NCBI RefSeq assembly: GCF_021287045.1
Contig: NZ_JAJTBG010000012.1
Coordinates: forward strand, 1 to 64,000
Direction of reading: 5' to 3'
Length of the DNA: 64,000 bases
Origin: Oryzomicrobium sp.
Lineage (GTDB): Bacteria > Pseudomonadota > Gammaproteobacteria > Burkholderiales > Rhodocyclaceae
Below are positions 11,497 through 21,993 of this stretch, piece after piece. Position numbers and translations under genes: made by a program. Positions within the stretch are counted from its first letter, which is position 1. Every line of letters starts with the position of its first letter. The notes below the pieces were generated by a model. The model was not told the DNA's origin. It worked only from the letters and a program-made list of their open reading frames with translations, and searched no databases.

Positions 11497-11966
11497 GGCG
11501 GAATAAAGGCGGGGTAAGAGCGGAAGCCGTGGGCGTGGCCGGTGTTGCGGCCGACGCCGGCGATGGCGCCGCTGCGGCCCCTCCACCCCGCTCCCGCTTT
11601 ATTCCCTCTTTTCCCCCATTCCCCCGGCCCGGCCGATGCCGGATTGCCGGGTGGGATCGCCGGATTGCCGGCGCCTCACGCACAAGGTGCAGCGCCGCTC
11701 CAGCATCAGTGATGCAAGCCATGCTGGCGGTGCAACGCCGCCAGCAACACCGCACAGCGCCACCATCGAATTGCCCGGAAACCGGGCGCTCCAATACATT
11801 AATTTTTTTCAAGTATCTCGGCAGGCGCGTTGCCAAACTCTACTACTGGCGCGGACCTTCGCTTTTCCGCCCGCAGAACGTATTAATTTTTTTCATATAT
11901 CGCCCGGCAAGGCGATTCAATCCCGCCTACCGGACGGCGGACATGGGCGGCAGTCGCGGCGGCAGT
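11497..11966. repeat. 470-base gap with paired AT-rich direct repeats
   Basis: The gap lies between the ends of two convergent genes and holds no supported gene. The 14-mer attaatttttttca occurs identically at 11798-11811 and 11882-11895, offset by 84 bases, and stands out against very GC-rich surroundings. A small hairpin (gcccgg aaa ccgggc) lies at 11773-11787, just before the first copy. Further left, gccggattgccgg is present twice within 11637-11675. Function is unknown; an untranslated RNA, protein-binding sites or a terminator zone are all possible. Confidence 0.6.
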
Positions 11967-12800
11967 TCAGACCCGCACCCTCGCCGCGCCCAGGCCGGCG
12001 AAGCGCACCGTCAGGGTTTGCCCCGGGCGGGCGAAGTGGACGCCCAGCCAGGCGCCGGTGGTGACCACCGTGCCGGCCGCCAGGGTGCCGCCGTCGGCGG
12101 TGGCGTGGCGCAGCCAGTGGGGGATCACCCACAGGGGCGAGCCACAGGGATGTCCGCCGGCGCCTTGCGCCACTTCCTGGCCATCCACCTCCAGGCTGCA
12201 CGCCTGCCCTGCCCAGTCGTGACCAATCCAGGGCCGGTAGGGCTGCCATTCCCCCAGCACCAGGCCGCCGTGGCAGAGCAGGTCGGCCAGCTTGAGGGCG
12301 TCCGGCGCCGCCAGCCCTTCGTCCCAGCGGGAATCCACCAGTTCGATGGACACGCACAGGGCGTCCAGCCAGTCGGCCAGATCGTCCGCCGTGGCGATGG
12401 CGGCGGCCTCGGCGGGACCCACCGGCCGGCCCAGGCGAAAGGCCACCTCGGCCTCCACGCCGATCAGGTGGAAGCCCTGGCCGGTGGCGTCCGCCGGCGC
12501 CGCCGGGGTGCCGGACCACACCCCGGCCGGTGGCAGGGGGGCATAGGCAGGAATGGCCTGGGTGTCGCCGGCCCCGGCCTTCCAGTGGCCCGCCCGGTGG
12601 CGCGCTTGCCACCAGCCCAACTGGCCGGCCACCGCGTCCTGGACCCGGTAGCCGGCGGCCGTGTCAGGGACCCGATCTGCCAAAAGCGCGGTGGGAACGG
12701 TGCGGCCGCTGCGGCGGGCCGCGCAGAGGGCGGCCACCAGGGGCGCCAGCGGATCGGCGGCGGCGTTGGCGGCGTCGGTACGGTCAGCGGAATCGGTCAT
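11967..12800 (-). CDS. 2-keto-4-pentenoate hydratase-like (FAH superfamily) protein
   Basis: A 277-residue member of the fumarylacetoacetate hydrolase/hydratase superfamily, similar in layout to MhpD/DmpE. The metal-binding carboxylates fall in GVEAEVAFRLGRPV and in SIELVDSRWD, and HWKAGAGDTQA resembles the early WKVG-type stretch of hydratases. Relatives add water to 2-hydroxypentadienoate in aromatic meta-cleavage or act as decarboxylase partners. No other catabolic gene is adjacent, so the substrate cannot be named. It precedes ykgJ on the map but is transcribed after it on the same strand, 51 bases downstream of the ykgJ stop. The N-terminal 20 residues are Ala/Asp rich. Confidence 0.75.
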   Translation of the reverse strand: MTDSADRTDAANAAADPLAPLVAALCAARRSGRTVPTALLADRVPDTAAGYRVQDAVAGQLGWWQARHRAGHWKAGAGDTQAIPAYAPLPPAGVWSGTPAAPADATGQGFHLIGVEAEVAFRLGRPVGPAEAAAIATADDLADWLDALCVSIELVDSRWDEGLAAPDALKLADLLCHGGLVLGEWQPYRPWIGHDWAGQACSLEVDGQEVAQGAGGHPCGSPLWVIPHWLRHATADGGTLAAGTVVTTGAWLGVHFARPGQTLTVRFAGLGAARVRV

Positions 12801-12851
12801 GAGCGGCAGGGCGAAAAAGACGAAACAGCCGGAAACGGCGCGGCAACCCGA

Positions 12852-13433
12852 TCAGGCTGCCATGGGCGGCGTGTTGGGGTTGTTGGGGGTATTGGGTGGC
12901 TCCTCGTCCGGCGCATCGCTGGCGTCGGCGCGGCGGCCCGGCCAGGGCAGGATCACGGCGCCGCCCATCTCGGCCTCGCCATCATCGTCACTCGCGATGG
13001 CGGGCGGGAGCGGCACCACGTTGCCCCCACCCGCCTCCAGGCCGGTCTGGACCTCCGGCGGCAGGGGCACGCCGTACAGGCTGCGCAGGCGGATGCACTC
13101 CGGGTTCCAGGAACCGTCGTCGAGAAACACCGGGAACTCCCGGCAGGGGGACGGGCGCTGGGCGTAAATGCCGCAGCGGCCGTCGTCCTGAAAGGCCGCG
13201 CAGCGGCCATGGCCGGCCTCGGTGCCGCGCATAGCGACGCGGAACGGGGTGACCGGCACCGTCAGGGCGGCGGGCACCAGGCCCCCCGGGTAATCGTCGG
13301 TTTCGCCCTGGTAGAAGGAGACCCGGTAGTGGCGGCAGCACACGCCGCAGCCGTCGCAGGGGTTGTCGCTGGCGGACATGTCGTAGAAGACGCGCCCGTC
13401 CTCGGTCTGGATGACGATTTGCCTGGGAGCCAT
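12852..13433 (-). CDS. YkgJ-family cysteine-cluster protein
   Basis: A 193-residue protein of the YkgJ/CxxCxxCC family, which is thought to bind zinc or an iron-sulfur cluster. The signature is NPCDGCGVCCRHY near residue 27, followed by CAAFQDDGRCGIYAQRPSPCREFPVF, giving the usual eight-cysteine arrangement. The last 40 residues are acidic and end in a repeat of asparagine, threonine and proline (NTPNNPNTPPM), encoded by a repetitive stretch and not part of the domain. The function of the family is not established. It is the first gene of a probable two-gene unit with the hydratase-like gene. Confidence 0.85.
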   Translation of the reverse strand: MAPRQIVIQTEDGRVFYDMSASDNPCDGCGVCCRHYRVSFYQGETDDYPGGLVPAALTVPVTPFRVAMRGTEAGHGRCAAFQDDGRCGIYAQRPSPCREFPVFLDDGSWNPECIRLRSLYGVPLPPEVQTGLEAGGGNVVPLPPAIASDDDGEAEMGGAVILPWPGRRADASDAPDEEPPNTPNNPNTPPMAA

Positions 13434-13496
13434 GGTGGTTTTTGCGCTGGCAGCGGTTGATTAAAAAACAGGCAGCAAAAAGCATTGGACCAACAA

Positions 13497-13528
13497 AAGG
13501 GCGGGAAGACTCGCGTCTTCCCGCCCTT
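13497..13528 (-). terminator. Rho-independent terminator of rhlE
   Basis: A 14-bp perfect stem (aagggcgggaagac with its complement) surrounds a tcgc loop. On the minus strand it is followed by TTTTGTT. It lies 80 bases after the rhlE stop. Between it and rhlE, the octamer tagcgccg is present three times (13548-13601). Confidence 0.8.
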
Positions 13529-13606
13529 GTGGCTGTGTACGGCGATTATAGCGCCGTATCGCTTCGTTTAGCGCCGCATAGCGCCGTTTGACCACCGCTC
13601 AGGGGA

Positions 13607-15232
<1,626 letters not shown>

Positions 15233-15530
15233 GGAATGTTGCTCCGGGAGCCGGCCACCGCGCTCATGGGAGCGGGTCAGTCTGGGCAGACTCGTCAGGG
15301 AGGGAAAGAGTGCCGGAAAGCGCGGCCGGATCGCATGGAATGGGCGAAAGCCCGGCCGGCGCATCGGGGACGGGCCGTCAGACTGTTGCGCGGCCCGGGA
15401 GTCTGGCACGAAAGCGCATCGGCTTCGGCCAAGAGGGGGCAAGTGTAACACGGCGCCCCCTGCGCCGCCCGCCCGCAGGGGCTACCGCCACCCTTCATAC
15501 GGACCCCGGGCGTGGCCGGGCCGCAAACGG

Positions 15531-15554
15531 CGACGCCGCCCGGAGGCGGCGTCG
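15531..15554 (-). terminator. Probable terminator after metZ
   Basis: A 10-bp perfect stem (cgacgccgcc with its complement) flanks a cgga loop, 38 bases after the metZ stop. The minus-strand T-tract is weak (CGCCGTTTGC). The rest of the 359-base gap 15233-15591 is the rhlE upstream region; I see no gene in it. Confidence 0.55.
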
Positions 15555-15591
15555 TTCGTCGTGGCAAGAAGCCCTGGGACGTAAGGCCGGG

Positions 15592-16764
15592 TTACAGCCC
15601 CCGGGCCAGGTCGGCCTTCAGGTCGTCCACCGCTTCCAGGCCCACGGCAATGCGCAGCAGGCCCTCGCTGACCCCGGCGGCGGCCCGGGCTTCCGGGCTG
15701 ATGCGGCCATGGGTGGTGGAGGCCGGGTGGGTCAGGGTGGTCTTGGTGTCGCCCAGGTTGGCGGTGATCGACAGCAGCTTGCAGGCGTCCACTACCTTCC
15801 AGGCTTCGGCGCGGCCGCCCTTGACCTCGAAGGAGACGATGGCCCCGCCGGTCTTCTGCTGGGCCATGGCCAGGGCGTGCTGGGGATGGGACGGCAAGCC
15901 GGGGTAGAACACCCGGGCCACGCTGGGGTGGGCTTCCAGCCAGGCGGCCAGCTCCAGGGCGGCGGCGGACTGGGCCATCATGCGGATCTTCAGGGTCTCC
16001 AGCCCCTTGAGCAGCACCCAGGCGTTGAAGGGCGCCAGGGACGGGCCGGCGGTGCGCAGGAACTTGAGCACCTCGTCGGTCAGCGCCTTGCGGCCGCACA
16101 CGGCGCCGCCCAGGACGCGGCCCTGGCCGTCCAGGTACTTGGTGGCGGAATGGACCACCAGGTCGGCCCCCAGGTCCAAGGGGCGTTGCAGCACCGGGGT
16201 GCAGAAGCAGTTGTCCACCGCCAGCAGGGCGCCGTGGTCATGGGCGATCTGCGCCAGGGCGCGGATGTCGGCCACCTCGGTGAGGGGGTTGGACGGGGTC
16301 TCGGCGAACAGCAGCTTGGTTTCCGGCCGCACCGCAGCGGCCCAGGCGGCAGCGTCGGTCTGGGGCACCAGGGTGGTCTGGATGCCGAAGCGCGGCAGGA
16401 TGTTGGTGAACAGCTGCACCGTGGCGCCGAACAGCCCCTGGGAGGCGACGATGTGGTCGCCGGCCTTGAGCAGGCCCATCACCAGGGAGAGGATCGCCGA
16501 CATGCCCGAGGCGGTGGCGATGCAGCCCTCGGCCCCTTCCAGGGCGGCCAGGCGTTCCTGGAAGACGGTGACGGTGGGGTTGGAGAAGCGCGAGTAGACG
16601 TTGCCCTCCTCTTCCCCGGCAAAGCGCGCCGCCGCCTGGGCGGCGTTCTCGAAGACGAAGCTGGAGGTGAGGTAGAGGGCTTCGGCGTGCTCGTTGAACT
16701 GGCTGCGCTCCTGGCCGGCGCGCACCGCCAGGGTGTCCAGTTGCAGGTCGGGGGGCAGGCTCAT
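15592..16764 (-). CDS. metZ: O-succinylhomoserine sulfhydrylase
   Basis: MetZ makes homocysteine directly from O-succinylhomoserine and sulfide, with PLP, in methionine synthesis. The 390-residue product is of the Cys/Met metabolism PLP family: YSRFSNPTVTVFQERLAALEG near residue 60, GMSAILSLVMGLL, and the Schiff-base lysine in VHSATKYLDGQGRVLGG. Together with its place directly after purF (1 base between the purF stop and this ATG), the sequence favours MetZ over cystathionine gamma-synthase or MetY, although the families are close. The folC-dedD-cvpA-purF-metZ order is a strong betaproteobacterial hallmark. A terminator-like hairpin follows. Confidence 0.92.
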   Translation of the reverse strand: MSLPPDLQLDTLAVRAGQERSQFNEHAEALYLTSSFVFENAAQAAARFAGEEEGNVYSRFSNPTVTVFQERLAALEGAEGCIATASGMSAILSLVMGLLKAGDHIVASQGLFGATVQLFTNILPRFGIQTTLVPQTDAAAWAAAVRPETKLLFAETPSNPLTEVADIRALAQIAHDHGALLAVDNCFCTPVLQRPLDLGADLVVHSATKYLDGQGRVLGGAVCGRKALTDEVLKFLRTAGPSLAPFNAWVLLKGLETLKIRMMAQSAAALELAAWLEAHPSVARVFYPGLPSHPQHALAMAQQKTGGAIVSFEVKGGRAEAWKVVDACKLLSITANLGDTKTTLTHPASTTHGRISPEARAAAGVSEGLLRIAVGLEAVDDLKADLARGL

Positions 16765-16765
16765 G

Positions 16766-18307
16766 TCAGAGGTCCGAGGCAGTGGCGACCACGGTCAGCT
16801 CGACCTGCTGGGACTCGTTGGAGTCGTCCTCGCCGGTCTTCTTGCTGTCGTGCTTGCCCCGGCTCTGCTCGACGCCGTCCAGGTAGGCCGCGTCGATGTC
16901 GCCGGTGACGTAGATGCCGTCGAAACAGGACGCGTCGAAACGGGTGACGGCCGGGTTGCACTGGGTGACCGATTCCTTCATCGCTTCCAGATCCTGGTAG
17001 ACCAGGGCGTCGGCGCCAATCACTTCGGCGATCTCGGCGTCGGTGCGGCCGGTGGCGATCAGCTCGCCCCGGGTCGGCATGTCGATGCCGTAGACGTTGG
17101 GGAAGCGCACCGGGGGCGAGGCCGAGGCGAAGTACACCTTGAGGGCGCCGGCGGCCCGGGCCATCTCGACGATTTCCCGGGAGGTGGTGCCGCGTACGAT
17201 GGAGTCGTCCACCAGCATCACCCGCTTGCCCTTGAATTCCTGGGTCACGGTGTTGAGCTTCTGGCGCACGCTCTTCTTGCGGGTGGCCTGGCCGGGCATG
17301 ATGAAGGTGCGGCCGATGTAGCGGTTCTTCACAAACCCTTCCCGATAGGGGATGCCAAGGGCCTCGGCCAGTTGCATGGCCGAGGGGCGGGAGGAATCGG
17401 GAATGGGGATGACCACGTCGATCTGGGTCGGGTCGATGGTCTCACGCACCTTGGCGGCCAGCTTCTCGCCCATGTTGAGGCGGGTCTCGTACACCGAGAT
17501 GCCGTCGAGCACCGAGTCCGGGCGGGCCAGGTAGACGTATTCGAAGATGCAGGGGGCTGGGGCCACCTGGGGGCCGCAGGCGGCACGGGACAGGTTGCGC
17601 TCCAGGTCGATGAAGATGGCTTCACCCGGGGCCACGTCGCCGACCACCTCGAAGCCCTGGGTGTCCATGGCCACGGATTCGGAGGCCACCATCCATTCGG
17701 TGCCGGCCTCGGTCACGTTGCGGCCGAGCACCAGGGGACGAATGCCGTAGGGGTCGCGGAAGGCCACCAGGCCGACGCCGGCGATCATCGCCACCACGGC
17801 GTAGGCCCCCTTGACGCGGCGATGCACGCCATCGACGGCCTTGAACACGGCGGCGGCGTCGAGGCGGATGCCCGGGGCGGCGGCGGCCAGTTCGTGGGCC
17901 AGCACGTTGAGCAGCACCTCGGAATCCGAGTTGGTGTTCACGTGGCGCCGGTCCTGGACGAACATCTGCTCTTTCAGGGTCGGGGCGTTGGTCAGGTTGC
18001 CGTTGTGCGCCAGCATGATGCCGAAGGGCGAGTTCACGTAGAACGGCTGGGCCTCGGCGAAATTCCAGGCGGAACCGGCGGTGGGGTAGCGGCAGTGGCC
18101 GATGCCCCAGTTGCCCGGCAGGGCGCGCATGTTGCGGGTGCGGAACACGTCCCGCACCAGGCCCGGCCCCTTGTGCATGTGGAAGGTGTTGCCCTCCGCC
18201 GTGGCGATGCCCGCCGCGTCCTGTCCGCGGTGCTGCAGCACCATCAGGCCGTCGTAGAGCAGTTGGTTAACCGGAGTGGTGGCGACTACGCCGATGATCC
18301 CGCACAT
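16766..18307 (-). CDS. purF: Amidophosphoribosyltransferase
   Basis: PurF catalyses the first step of purine synthesis, PRPP plus glutamine to phosphoribosylamine. The 513-residue product starts MCGIIGVV, so Cys2 becomes the N-terminal nucleophile; QHRGQDAAGI and IGHCRYPTAGS follow in the glutaminase domain. The phosphoribosyltransferase domain has the PRPP loop VMLVDDSIVRGTTS. The start is fixed by the need for Cys at position 2 and by AAGGTG 6 bases upstream. An in-frame extension upstream lies inside cvpA and is not used. The C-terminal 25 residues are acidic and Ser-rich. It sits 8 bases after cvpA. Confidence 0.97.
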   Translation of the reverse strand: MCGIIGVVATTPVNQLLYDGLMVLQHRGQDAAGIATAEGNTFHMHKGPGLVRDVFRTRNMRALPGNWGIGHCRYPTAGSAWNFAEAQPFYVNSPFGIMLAHNGNLTNAPTLKEQMFVQDRRHVNTNSDSEVLLNVLAHELAAAAPGIRLDAAAVFKAVDGVHRRVKGAYAVVAMIAGVGLVAFRDPYGIRPLVLGRNVTEAGTEWMVASESVAMDTQGFEVVGDVAPGEAIFIDLERNLSRAACGPQVAPAPCIFEYVYLARPDSVLDGISVYETRLNMGEKLAAKVRETIDPTQIDVVIPIPDSSRPSAMQLAEALGIPYREGFVKNRYIGRTFIMPGQATRKKSVRQKLNTVTQEFKGKRVMLVDDSIVRGTTSREIVEMARAAGALKVYFASASPPVRFPNVYGIDMPTRGELIATGRTDAEIAEVIGADALVYQDLEAMKESVTQCNPAVTRFDASCFDGIYVTGDIDAAYLDGVEQSRGKHDSKKTGEDDSNESQQVELTVVATASDL

Positions 18308-18315
18308 AAAGCACC

Positions 18316-18810
18316 TTACTTGAAGCGAATTCGTTTCGAGACTTCGGACGGAAGCCACGGCCGCGAGGCCAGCACTGCCGTCTCGAAGGGAGCTGCAAAC
18401 TGGGCGTTGGCCCACCAGTGCTGCTTCGGCAGGGCGGTCATGCCCCCCAGCAGCACCAGCACAAAGACGATCAGGGCGCCGCGCAGCAGGCCGAACAGCA
18501 CCCCCAGGGCCCGATCGGTGAAGCCGAGGCCGAGGGCCTTCAACAAACCCTGGGCGGCCAACCGGGCCAGTGCCATCAAGGCGATCACGGCAAAGAACAC
18601 CAGCACCCAGCCGGCCACGGTGCGCCAGAACGGATCGGCGACGACCTTGGTCAGGAAGGCGGCGCCGACCTCGTCGCCGAAGGCCCGGGCGGCGAAGAAG
18701 GCCAGCACCCAGGCCACCAGGGCGATCACCTCGCCGACCACGCCCCGCCAGGCCCCGAGCAGGACCGAGCAGAGCAGGATGACGATGACGGCGTAGTCGA
18801 AATAGGTCAC
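18316..18810 (-). CDS. cvpA: CvpA family membrane protein
   Basis: A 164-residue inner-membrane protein with four hydrophobic helices (about residues 5-25, 28-46, 65-85 and 100-122) and the CvpA mark LGAWRGVVGEVIAL near the N-terminus. In E. coli it is needed for colicin V production and for envelope stress tolerance; the molecular role is unsettled. It precedes purF by 8 bases, the conserved arrangement in proteobacteria, and follows dedD by 44 bases. The C-terminal WLPSEVSKRIRFK is cytoplasmic by the positive-inside rule. Confidence 0.93.
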   Translation of the reverse strand: MTYFDYAVIVILLCSVLLGAWRGVVGEVIALVAWVLAFFAARAFGDEVGAAFLTKVVADPFWRTVAGWVLVFFAVIALMALARLAAQGLLKALGLGFTDRALGVLFGLLRGALIVFVLVLLGGMTALPKQHWWANAQFAAPFETAVLASRPWLPSEVSKRIRFK

Positions 18811-18854
18811 GAAAATGGACCGCCCCGGTCAGAGGAATCGGGGCGGCAGGAAAA

Positions 18855-19649
18855 TCACGGTTTGGCGGCCACCACGCCCGACACGCCGACGCGCTTCATC
18901 TTGTCCAGGGCCTTGTCGGCGGCTTCCTTGCTGGCGAAGGGGCCGGCCCGCACCCGGGTCTTGGTGCCCTGGGGCGATTCCAGGGCCTCGGTGAAGGTCT
19001 TCACTCCGACTTCGTCGAGCTTGGAACGCAGCTGCTTGACGTTGGCCGGATTGGCGTAGGCGCCGATCAGGATCACGTAGCCGTTGCCGGAGGCGGCCGG
19101 TTCCTTGGCGGCGGGCTTGGCGTCGAAGCGGCCGGCCAGGAGATCGGCGGCGCGTTTGCTGTCGGCGTCGCCCTTGGCTTTTTCGGCCGGTTTCTCGGCG
19201 GGCTTGTCGGCCTTGGCCGGAGCTTTTTCCGGCGCCTTTTCGGCAGGCTTGGCCACGGGCTTGTCGGCGGCTTTTTCCGCTGGCTTGGCTTCGACCGGTT
19301 TGGCGGCGGGACGTTCCGCCGGCGGCGTCACGGTCGCGACCGGGGGCGGCGCCACCGGGATGGGTGCGGCCACGGCGGGCGCCGGCTTGGCCGGCGGAGC
19401 AACGGGTTCGGGGGCCGCGGGGGCGGCCGGCACCGGCTCGGCCACCGATTCGGGCGCCTTGGCCGGGGCGGGCTTGGCTGGCAGGTCCCGTTCGGGGATG
19501 ACGATCTGCACGTCGGTGGCCGGCGGCGGCGGGGCTTCGTCCATGACCATGGGCAGGATCACGGCGGCCAGGGAGGCGAACGCCACGGCACCTACGAGGC
19601 GGCGGCGGGCGCGCTTCTTGAGCAGGAGTTGCGCGTCGTTGTCGGTCAT
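18855..19649 (-). CDS. dedD: SPOR-domain cell-division protein DedD-like
   Basis: SPOR proteins bind denuded glycan strands at the division septum. The 264-residue protein has a short basic cytoplasmic N-terminus (LLKKRARRRL), one membrane helix (about residues 17-38), a long linker rich in Ala, Pro and Lys with many AEKP/AKPA units (about 60-175), and a C-terminal SPOR domain (about 185-264) with YVILIGAYANPANVKQLRSKL and TKTRVRAGPFASKEAADKAL. This architecture and the position between folC and cvpA match DedD of proteobacteria. The linker is low-complexity and varies greatly between species. Confidence 0.9.
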   Translation of the reverse strand: MTDNDAQLLLKKRARRRLVGAVAFASLAAVILPMVMDEAPPPPATDVQIVIPERDLPAKPAPAKAPESVAEPVPAAPAAPEPVAPPAKPAPAVAAPIPVAPPPVATVTPPAERPAAKPVEAKPAEKAADKPVAKPAEKAPEKAPAKADKPAEKPAEKAKGDADSKRAADLLAGRFDAKPAAKEPAASGNGYVILIGAYANPANVKQLRSKLDEVGVKTFTEALESPQGTKTRVRAGPFASKEAADKALDKMKRVGVSGVVAAKP

Positions 19650-19705
19650 GCCGGTAGGCGGAGGGAAATCCAGGCTGGTGAAGGGGACGCGACGGCCAAC
19701 AAGGC

Positions 19706-21010
19706 TCAGGCCGCCGGGCGGATCGGGCGTACCCGGGCGAGCACGTCGGCCACGGTGTAGAACGATCCGAAGGTGACGATTCTATCACTCTCCCCCGCCC
19801 GCTTCGCGGCGGCGGCAAAGGCGTCCGACGGCGCGGCGAAGGTTTCCACCGTGCCGCCCAGGCCCTGGGCGGCGATAACCTCGGCCAGGGTGGCGGCAGT
19901 GGCGCCCCGGGGCACGGCCAGGTCGGCCAGCAACCAGTAGTCCACCTTGTCCTTGAGGGGCGCCAGGGTGCCGGCGATGTCCTTGTCGCCGAGCATGCCC
20001 AGCACCGCGTAGGTACGGTCGAAGAAGCCCATGGTGGAGAGGTTGCCGGCCAGCACCTTGGCGGCATCCGGGTTATGGGCCACGTCGAGCACCACCGCCG
20101 GGCGACCGGGTAGGACCTGGAAGCGGCCGGCCAGCTCGGTCTCGATCAGGCCGCGGCGGATGGCGCCCATGGCCACCGGCAGGCGCAGCTTGAGGGCTTC
20201 CAGGGCCGCCAGGGCGACGCTGGCGTTGCGCAGCTGGGTGGCGCCGCGTAGCCCCGGGTAGGCCAGGGAGCGGCGTGCCACCTCGCCGCCGCTGCGGCAC
20301 CAGTAGCGCCATTGCAGACGGTCCTCGGCGCTCTTCTCGAAGCCGAAATCGCGGCCGAGCAGGCGCAGGTCGGCGCCGATGGCGGCGGCGGCATCGAGCA
20401 GGGACTGGGGCGGCTGCGGGTCGGCGCACAGGGCGGGCTTGCCGGCCCGGTAGATGCCAGCCTTCTCGCGGCCGATGGATTCCCGGTCGGGACCGAGGAA
20501 ATCCTGGTGGTCCAGAGCGATGCCGGTGACCACCGCCACGTCGGGCTCGTAGACGTTGACCGCGTCCAGCCGGCCGCCCAGGCCCACTTCCAGGACCACC
20601 GCATCCACGCCGGCCTCGGCGAACACTTCCCAGGCCGCCAGGGTGCCGAATTCGAAATAGGTCAGGGCCTCGTCGCCCCGGGCCGCCTCGACCCGGGCGA
20701 AGGCGCGGCACAGGGTCGCATCGTCGGCGGGTACGCCGTTCAGCGCCACCCGCTCGTTGTAGGCCACCAGATGGGGCGAGGTGTAGCAGCCCACCTTGTA
20801 GCCGGCCCGGTCGAGGATGGTAGACAGGTAGGCGCACACCGAGCCTTTGCCGTTGGTACCGGCCACGGTGATGACCGGCACGGTTTCGCGCTGGCCCAGA
20901 GCGGCCTTGACCCGAGCCACCCGTTCCAGCCCCAGTTCGATGCCGGCGATGCCGCGAGGGTGGAGGGATTCGAGGTGGGTGAGCCAGTCGGCGAGGGTAC
21001 GGTGGGACAT
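19706..21010 (-). CDS. folC: Folylpolyglutamate/dihydrofolate synthase
   Basis: FolC adds glutamate to dihydropteroate and folates. The 434-residue product has the Mur-ligase type ATP loop VAGTNGKGSVCAYL near residue 50, YTSPHLVAYNER, the VLEVGLGGRLDAVN motif and FLGPDRESIGREKAGI with its carbamylated-lysine region. The ATG at 21010 is preferred over an ATG two codons upstream because GGCGAG lies 8 bases before it. It follows accD by 74 bases, and accD-folC-dedD is the standard order. Tandem accD/folC placement ties it to the long Trp-to-purine string. Confidence 0.95.
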   Translation of the reverse strand: MSHRTLADWLTHLESLHPRGIAGIELGLERVARVKAALGQRETVPVITVAGTNGKGSVCAYLSTILDRAGYKVGCYTSPHLVAYNERVALNGVPADDATLCRAFARVEAARGDEALTYFEFGTLAAWEVFAEAGVDAVVLEVGLGGRLDAVNVYEPDVAVVTGIALDHQDFLGPDRESIGREKAGIYRAGKPALCADPQPPQSLLDAAAAIGADLRLLGRDFGFEKSAEDRLQWRYWCRSGGEVARRSLAYPGLRGATQLRNASVALAALEALKLRLPVAMGAIRRGLIETELAGRFQVLPGRPAVVLDVAHNPDAAKVLAGNLSTMGFFDRTYAVLGMLGDKDIAGTLAPLKDKVDYWLLADLAVPRGATAATLAEVIAAQGLGGTVETFAAPSDAFAAAAKRAGESDRIVTFGSFYTVADVLARVRPIRPAA

Positions 21011-21084
21011 TGCCATTTCTCGCCGCCGAACCCGGTTTGGGGCTCGGCGGGTAAAGCCAGAAGAAAGTGGAGGACGCTTAATGC

Positions 21085-21954
21085 TTAAGCCGCCGCGGGC
21101 AGCTTTTGCAGCATGGTGATGAGCTGGGCCAGCTTGTCGCGCATTTCGCGGCGGTCCACGATCATGTCGATGGCGCCCTTCTCCAGCAGGAACTCGGAAC
21201 GCTGGAAGCCTTCGGGCAGCTTCTCGCGCACGGTCTGCTCGATAACCCGGGGGCCGGCGAAGCCGATCAGGGCCTTGGGCTCGGCGATCACCACGTCGCC
21301 GACGAAGGCAAAGGAGGCGGACACGCCGCCCATGGTCGGGTCGGTGAGAATCGAGATGAAGGGCAGCTGGGCATCCGACAACTTGGTCAGGGCCGCGGTG
21401 GTCTTGGCCATCTGCATCAGGGAAAAGAGGCCTTCCTGCATGCGCGCGCCGCCGGAAGCGGTGATGCAGATGAAAGGCACCTGCTGCTCGATGGCCGCCT
21501 TGACGCCGCGCACGAAGCGCTCGCCCAGGACCGAGCCCATGGAGCCGCCCATGAAGTCGAACTCGAAGCAGGCGGCCACCACCGGCAGGGTCTTGATGGC
21601 GCCTTGCATGACCACCAGGGAATCGGTCTCGCCGGTGTCTTCCATGGCCTCGGAGAGGCGGTCCGGATAGCGCTTGCTGTCCTTGAACTTGAGGCTGTCC
21701 ACCGGCAGCACCTCGGCGCCGATCTCGAAGCGGCCTTCGGGATCGAGCAGCAGGTCGAGGCGCTGGCGCGAGTTGATGCGGTTGTGGTGGCCGCACTTGG
21801 GACAGACGTGGAGATTGCTCTCCAGGTCGGTGGCGTAAAGCACCGCCTCGCAGGAGGGGCACTTGCGCCACAAGCCTTCGGGCAGGGGCGAGTTCTTGCG
21901 CGGGCCGCTTTCGCGTTTGATCTTGGGCGGCAGGAGCTTGTTCAGCCAGGACAT
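21085..21954 (-). CDS. accD: Acetyl-CoA carboxylase carboxyltransferase subunit beta
   Basis: AccD with AccA transfers the carboxyl group from carboxybiotin to acetyl-CoA, making malonyl-CoA. The 289-residue product has the N-terminal zinc ribbon ([13 protein letters not shown] then [10 protein letters not shown], residues about 33-60), followed by the crotonase-like domain with [22 protein letters not shown] and [26 protein letters not shown]. Length and order of parts are normal. It lies 39 bases after trpA and 74 before folC, the common trpA-accD-folC arrangement of betaproteobacteria. Confidence 0.97.
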   Translation of the reverse strand: MSWLNKLLPPKIKRESGPRKNSPLPEGLWRKCPSCEAVLYATDLESNLHVCPKCGHHNRINSRQRLDLLLDPEGRFEIGAEVLPVDSLKFKDSKRYPDRLSEAMEDTGETDSLVVMQGAIKTLPVVAACFEFDFMGGSMGSVLGERFVRGVKAAIEQQVPFICITASGGARMQEGLFSLMQMAKTTAALTKLSDAQLPFISILTDPTMGGVSASFAFVGDVVIAEPKALIGFAGPRVIEQTVREKLPEGFQRSEFLLEKGAIDMIVDRREMRDKLAQLITMLQKLPAAA

Positions 21955-21993
21955 GGACTCGGGGTCTCCAGCAAAGGGAATTCGTTGAAAGGG

